Assembly (NCBI GenBank): GCA_002706585.1
Contig: PALU01000024.1
Coordinates: 14,490-23,238 of the forward strand
Length of the DNA: 8,749 bases
DNA from: Rickettsiales bacterium
Lineage (GTDB): Bacteria > Pseudomonadota > Alphaproteobacteria > TMED127
Reading direction: 5' to 3'
The notes under the pieces are model-generated. The model was not told where the DNA came from, made no database searches, and saw only the letters and a list, made by a program, of their open reading frames with translations. A program made the position numbers and the translations under genes. Positions 6,285 to 8,749 of the stretch are shown here, in pieces (position 1 is the stretch's first letter; the number at the start of each line of letters is the position of its first letter).

Positions 6285-8273
6285 ATGTTTTCAAAAATTT
6301 TAATTGCAAATAGAGGTGAGATAGCCTGCAGAATAATTAAAACAGCAAAAAAACTTGGAATAAAAACTGTTGCCGTATGTTCTGATATAGATATTAATGC
6401 TCTCCATTCAAACATAGCTGATGAATGTATTAATTTAGGTGGACAAACTTCTGCTGAATCATATTTAAGTATTGATAAGATAGTGAAAGCTGTCAAGAAG
6501 ACTAATTCTGATGCAGTTCACCCTGGTTATGGTTTTTTATCAGAAAACGTAAATTTTAGAGACGAAATAAATAAAATCGGTAAAGTTTTTATTGGCCCAC
6601 CCAGTGAGGCCATAGCTTCAATGGGCGATAAAATCCAATCAAAAAAAATTGCTAAAACTGCAGGAATTAATCTTGTCCCAGGTGGCCTAGATACTATTGA
6701 TGGTTTAGATAATGCAATTAAAGAGGCAAAAAAAATTGGTTTTCCAGTAATGATAAAAGCGTCTGCTGGAGGCGGTGGTAAAGGAATGAGAGTTGCTTTT
6801 GACGAAAAAGAATTAAAAGAAAATTTTAATTCTGCAATAAACGAAGCTAAGGCAAGTTTTGGTGATGATAGAGTTTTTATTGAAAAATTTATTGAATTTC
6901 CCAAACACATAGAAATTCAAATCTTGGGTGACCAGTTTGGTAATTTTATTCACTTAGGTGAAAGAGAGTGTACTATTCAAAGAAGACATCAGAAGGTAAT
7001 AGAAGAAGCTCCTAGTCCATTTGTAGATAACACTTTAAGGAAAAAAATGGTTGATCAATCTATTATATTATCAAAAGCAGTGGGATACTATTCTGCGGGC
7101 ACTGTTGAATTTGTTGTTGATAAAAATAAAAATTTTTATTTTTTAGAAATGAATACAAGGCTTCAAGTAGAACATCCAGTTACTGAATTGGTAACAAATA
7201 TTGATCTTGTTGAACAAATGATTAGGGTTGCTTATGTAGAAAAGTTAAGTATTAATCAAAATAGTGTGACATTCAATGGTTCAGCAATTGAATGTAGAAT
7301 TTATGCTGAGGATTCAAGTAGAAATTTTTTACCATCAATTGGAAGGCTTACTAGATATATTGAACCATCAAGTAAAAATATCAGAATTGACTCAGGAGTT
7401 GTTGAGGGATCTGAAATCAGTATGTTTTATGATCCAATGATATCAAAATTATGTACATTTGCTAAAAATAGAAACTTAGCTATTTCAGAAATGATAAATG
7501 CATTAGATCGTTATTTAATTGAAGGCGTGCAAACAAATCAAAACTTTTTATCAAATATTCTTCAAAAAAATGAATTTGTTAAAGGAAATTATTCAACAGC
7601 ATTTATTTCTGAAAATTATTCAGAAGGATATTATTCTAATTTAGCTAATATTAAGGATTATAATGAATTGTTTGCAGTTGCAACTTTTATTAATTTTCAA
7701 TACATGTGTAGAGCAGCCTCTATTTCTAATCAGTTGAAAGGTTTTCATAGACGCATAAGTAATAAATGGAATGTAATTGGAAGTTTTGGTTCAAAAGATA
7801 CAACAATAACCTTTAATAATTTTAATAAGAGTTATGATATTTATGTTGGTAAAAAGTATTATAATTTGAAAAGTAATTGGAAAATTGGACATCCATTAGT
7901 TTCTGTAATTATTGAAAATAAATTATTATATTTTGCACTTCAAAGAAATGGTCCAAAGTTAGTTTTAAATCATAAGGGATTTGAAGTTGAATTAAATGTT
8001 TTTACAGATAGACATGCTGAGTTAAATAAACTTATGATACCACGTAAAAAGGAAGATAAATCTAATCTTCTGTTGTCTCCAATGCCTGGATTATTAACTT
8101 CAATTTTGGTGGAAGAAGGTGATACTGTTGAAGAAAACCAACCATTAGCAATAATTGAAGCTATGAAAATGGAAAATATTATTAGATCTGAAAAAAATGC
8201 AAAAATTAAGAATATAAAATCAAATAGTGGCGATAGTTTAGAAGTTGATCAAGTAATATTAGAATTTGAATAA
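6285..8273 (+). CDS. pccA: Propionyl-CoA carboxylase alpha subunit (biotin carboxylase + biotin carrier)
   Basis: Carboxylates its own biotin using ATP and bicarbonate, then delivers the carboxyl group to PccB. It has 662 residues, normal for the family. Biotin carboxylase spans about 1-445: ILIANRGEIACRII (5-18), HPGYGFLSEN (79-88), the glycine-rich ATP loop SAGGGGKGMRV (160-170), HQKVIEEAPSP (235-245), and FLEMNTRLQVEHPVTE (286-301). E288, N290, R292 and R338 are all present and match E. coli BC numbering. Residues about 450-590 form the less conserved BT region that docks on the beta subunit, here notably N/K-rich. The biotinyl domain (about 595-662) has SPMPG (598-602) and EAMKMEN (625-631), with the biotin acceptor Lys628 (codon 8166-8168). 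The ATG lies 18 bases after pccB, so the two are co-transcribed. The carrier fusion separates it from AccC. Confidence 0.96.
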   Translation: MFSKILIANRGEIACRIIKTAKKLGIKTVAVCSDIDINALHSNIADECINLGGQTSAESYLSIDKIVKAVKKTNSDAVHPGYGFLSENVNFRDEINKIGKVFIGPPSEAIASMGDKIQSKKIAKTAGINLVPGGLDTIDGLDNAIKEAKKIGFPVMIKASAGGGGKGMRVAFDEKELKENFNSAINEAKASFGDDRVFIEKFIEFPKHIEIQILGDQFGNFIHLGERECTIQRRHQKVIEEAPSPFVDNTLRKKMVDQSIILSKAVGYYSAGTVEFVVDKNKNFYFLEMNTRLQVEHPVTELVTNIDLVEQMIRVAYVEKLSINQNSVTFNGSAIECRIYAEDSSRNFLPSIGRLTRYIEPSSKNIRIDSGVVEGSEISMFYDPMISKLCTFAKNRNLAISEMINALDRYLIEGVQTNQNFLSNILQKNEFVKGNYSTAFISENYSEGYYSNLANIKDYNELFAVATFINFQYMCRAASISNQLKGFHRRISNKWNVIGSFGSKDTTITFNNFNKSYDIYVGKKYYNLKSNWKIGHPLVSVIIENKLLYFALQRNGPKLVLNHKGFEVELNVFTDRHAELNKLMIPRKKEDKSNLLLSPMPGLLTSILVEEGDTVEENQPLAIIEAMKMENIIRSEKNAKIKNIKSNSGDSLEVDQVILEFE

Positions 8274-8284
8274 ATATATAATTT

Positions 8285-8373
8285 GCGGTCGTGGCGGAAC
8301 TGGTAGACGCGCAACGTTGAGGTCGTTGTAGGATTAAATTCCTGTGGAAGTTCGAGTCTTCTCGACCGCACCA
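8285..8373 (+). tRNA. tRNA-Leu(GAG) with encoded CCA
   Basis: A class II tRNA. The acceptor stem GCGGTCG (8285-8291) pairs with CGACCGC (8363-8369), followed by discriminator A (8370) and a genomically encoded CCA (8371-8373). The D-arm has GGCGGAACTGGTAGACGC. The anticodon stem CAACG/CGTTG (8312-8316 and 8324-8328) closes the loop TTGAGGT with anticodon GAG at 8319-8321, reading CUC and CUU. A long variable arm has stem AGGA/TCCT (8330-8333 and 8340-8343). The T-arm is GGAAG-TTCGAGT-CTTCT (8346-8362). It lies 11 bases after pccA, and no terminator is visible on either side. An integrase gene begins 45 bases downstream, so its 3' half is a candidate attachment site. Confidence 0.97.
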
Positions 8374-8417
8374 ATTTATTTGAAAATCTTTTATATTGTG
8401 GTAGTAATATAGTATAA

Positions 8418-8749
8418 ATGAGATATTTGTACAAACATGGAAATCAATTCTGGTATCAAAGAGCTGTACCTAAATCTCTCTACAAATATATTAAAAAAAA
8501 AAGTATTAAAATTTGCTTAAAAACAAATAAAATAGAGGTTGCCATTTATAGGGCAAAACAACAGTCTAAGAAACATAATGAAATGTTTCAAAATATTTCA
8601 TCTAATAACAAAAATTATTTATCTAACTTTATCAAGCCTGGTAACTTAAATTTAAAAAAATTTCAAATGAAATTCAAAGAAGATTATCAGGATCTAGTTG
8701 AGGATTTCTTGTTTTCAAAAAAAAAATTTATCGAGAATTTTTCTAGGTC
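8418..8749 (+). CDS. Phage-type site-specific integrase, N-terminal part (runs off the window)
   Basis: An open frame of 110 codons runs from ATG 8418 to the window edge without a stop. The N-terminus MRYLYKHGNQFWYQRAVPKS, then KSIKICLKTNKIEVAIYRAK (28-47), fits the short strand-rich domain (DUF6538 type) at the start of many tyrosine-recombinase integrases. Its pattern is YL..RG..yy.RR.VP..L, then i..SL.T.....A. The rest, rich in K and F, would be the start of the core-binding region. The catalytic domain (R...HxxR...Y) lies outside the window, so activity cannot be judged. The ATG is the first possible start because TAA (8415-8417) is directly upstream in frame. There is no clear Shine-Dalgarno, and promoter signals in 8374-8417 are weak (TTGAAA at 8380-8385 without a good -10). 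Reading away from tRNA-Leu, it suggests an integrated element extending rightward. Confidence 0.7.
   Translation, partial: MRYLYKHGNQFWYQRAVPKSLYKYIKKKSIKICLKTNKIEVAIYRAKQQSKKHNEMFQNISSNNKNYLSNFIKPGNLNLKKFQMKFKEDYQDLVEDFLFSKKKFIENFSR

Noticed and set aside
6527..6910. Minus-strand frame of 127 codons inside pccA
   Set aside because: It is fully embedded opposite the conserved biotin carboxylase domain and has no family pattern.
8277..8282. TATAAT just before tRNA-Leu as its own promoter
   Set aside because: It ends only two bases before the mature tRNA 5' end, so initiation would fall inside the tRNA. Read-through from pccA plus RNase P processing is more likely.
8374..8417. Terminator or strong promoter between tRNA-Leu and the integrase gene
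   Set aside because: No stem-loop is visible. TTGAAA at 8380-8385 lacks a good -10 at the right distance.
8249..8434. Minus-strand frame of 61 codons across the tRNA-Leu
   Set aside because: It is the antisense of the tRNA gene; RRLELPQEFNPTTTSTLRVYQFRH is the familiar artefact produced by translating the reverse strand of a tRNA-Leu.
1..8749. CRISPR array, insertion sequence or terminal inverted repeats
   Set aside because: No regularly spaced repeats, transposase frame or matching inverted ends were seen; the repeated elements are only short A or T runs.

Overview
The window looks like a piece of chromosome from an AT-rich, compact alphaproteobacterium. Two things point there. A secY-adk-rpsM-rpsK-rpoA-rplQ run without rpsD is typical of Alphaproteobacteria. 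An ATP12-type F1-ATPase assembly factor beside a pseudouridine synthase and propionyl-CoA carboxylase genes is also an alphaproteobacterial arrangement. The low GC, short intergenic gaps and Lys/Asn/Ile-rich proteins fit free-living marine lineages such as SAR11 or the HIMB59/AEGEAN-169 type. Other AT-rich alphaproteobacteria cannot be excluded from sequence alone.

Layout: all genes lie on the + strand. Positions 1-102 are the 3' end of secY, which overlaps adk (99-674) by ATGA. A 61-base gap then holds a near-consensus sigma70 promoter (681-708). It precedes rpsM (736-1110), rpsK (1116-1502), rpoA (1546-2562) and rplQ (2572-3102). Fourteen bases later comes an RluC-family 23S rRNA pseudouridine synthase gene (3117-4032), whose frame is broken by one base in a run of 11 A. 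Four bases after it starts a divergent ATP12-family gene (4037-4696). Next are the carboxyltransferase (pccB, 4734-6266) and biotin-carboxylase/biotin-carrier (pccA, 6285-8273) subunits of propionyl-CoA carboxylase. A tRNA-Leu(GAG) with encoded CCA (8285-8373) follows. The window ends inside the 5' part of a tyrosine-recombinase-type integrase gene (8418 to the edge). No stretch over 300 bases lacks a gene.

How it works together: the first half is core information processing (protein export, nucleotide balance, ribosome and RNA polymerase). The middle joins rRNA modification, F1-ATPase assembly and propionyl-CoA carboxylation, the first step from odd-chain fatty acids, branched amino acids or propionate toward methylmalonyl-CoA and succinyl-CoA. 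The right edge is different: an integrase directly downstream of a tRNA gene is the classic boundary of an integrated element. The accessory cargo, if any, lies beyond this window. I found no clear novel multi-gene system inside the window. The points most worth checking are the integrase/tRNA junction, the homopolymer frameshift in the pseudouridine synthase, and the promoter between adk and rpsM.
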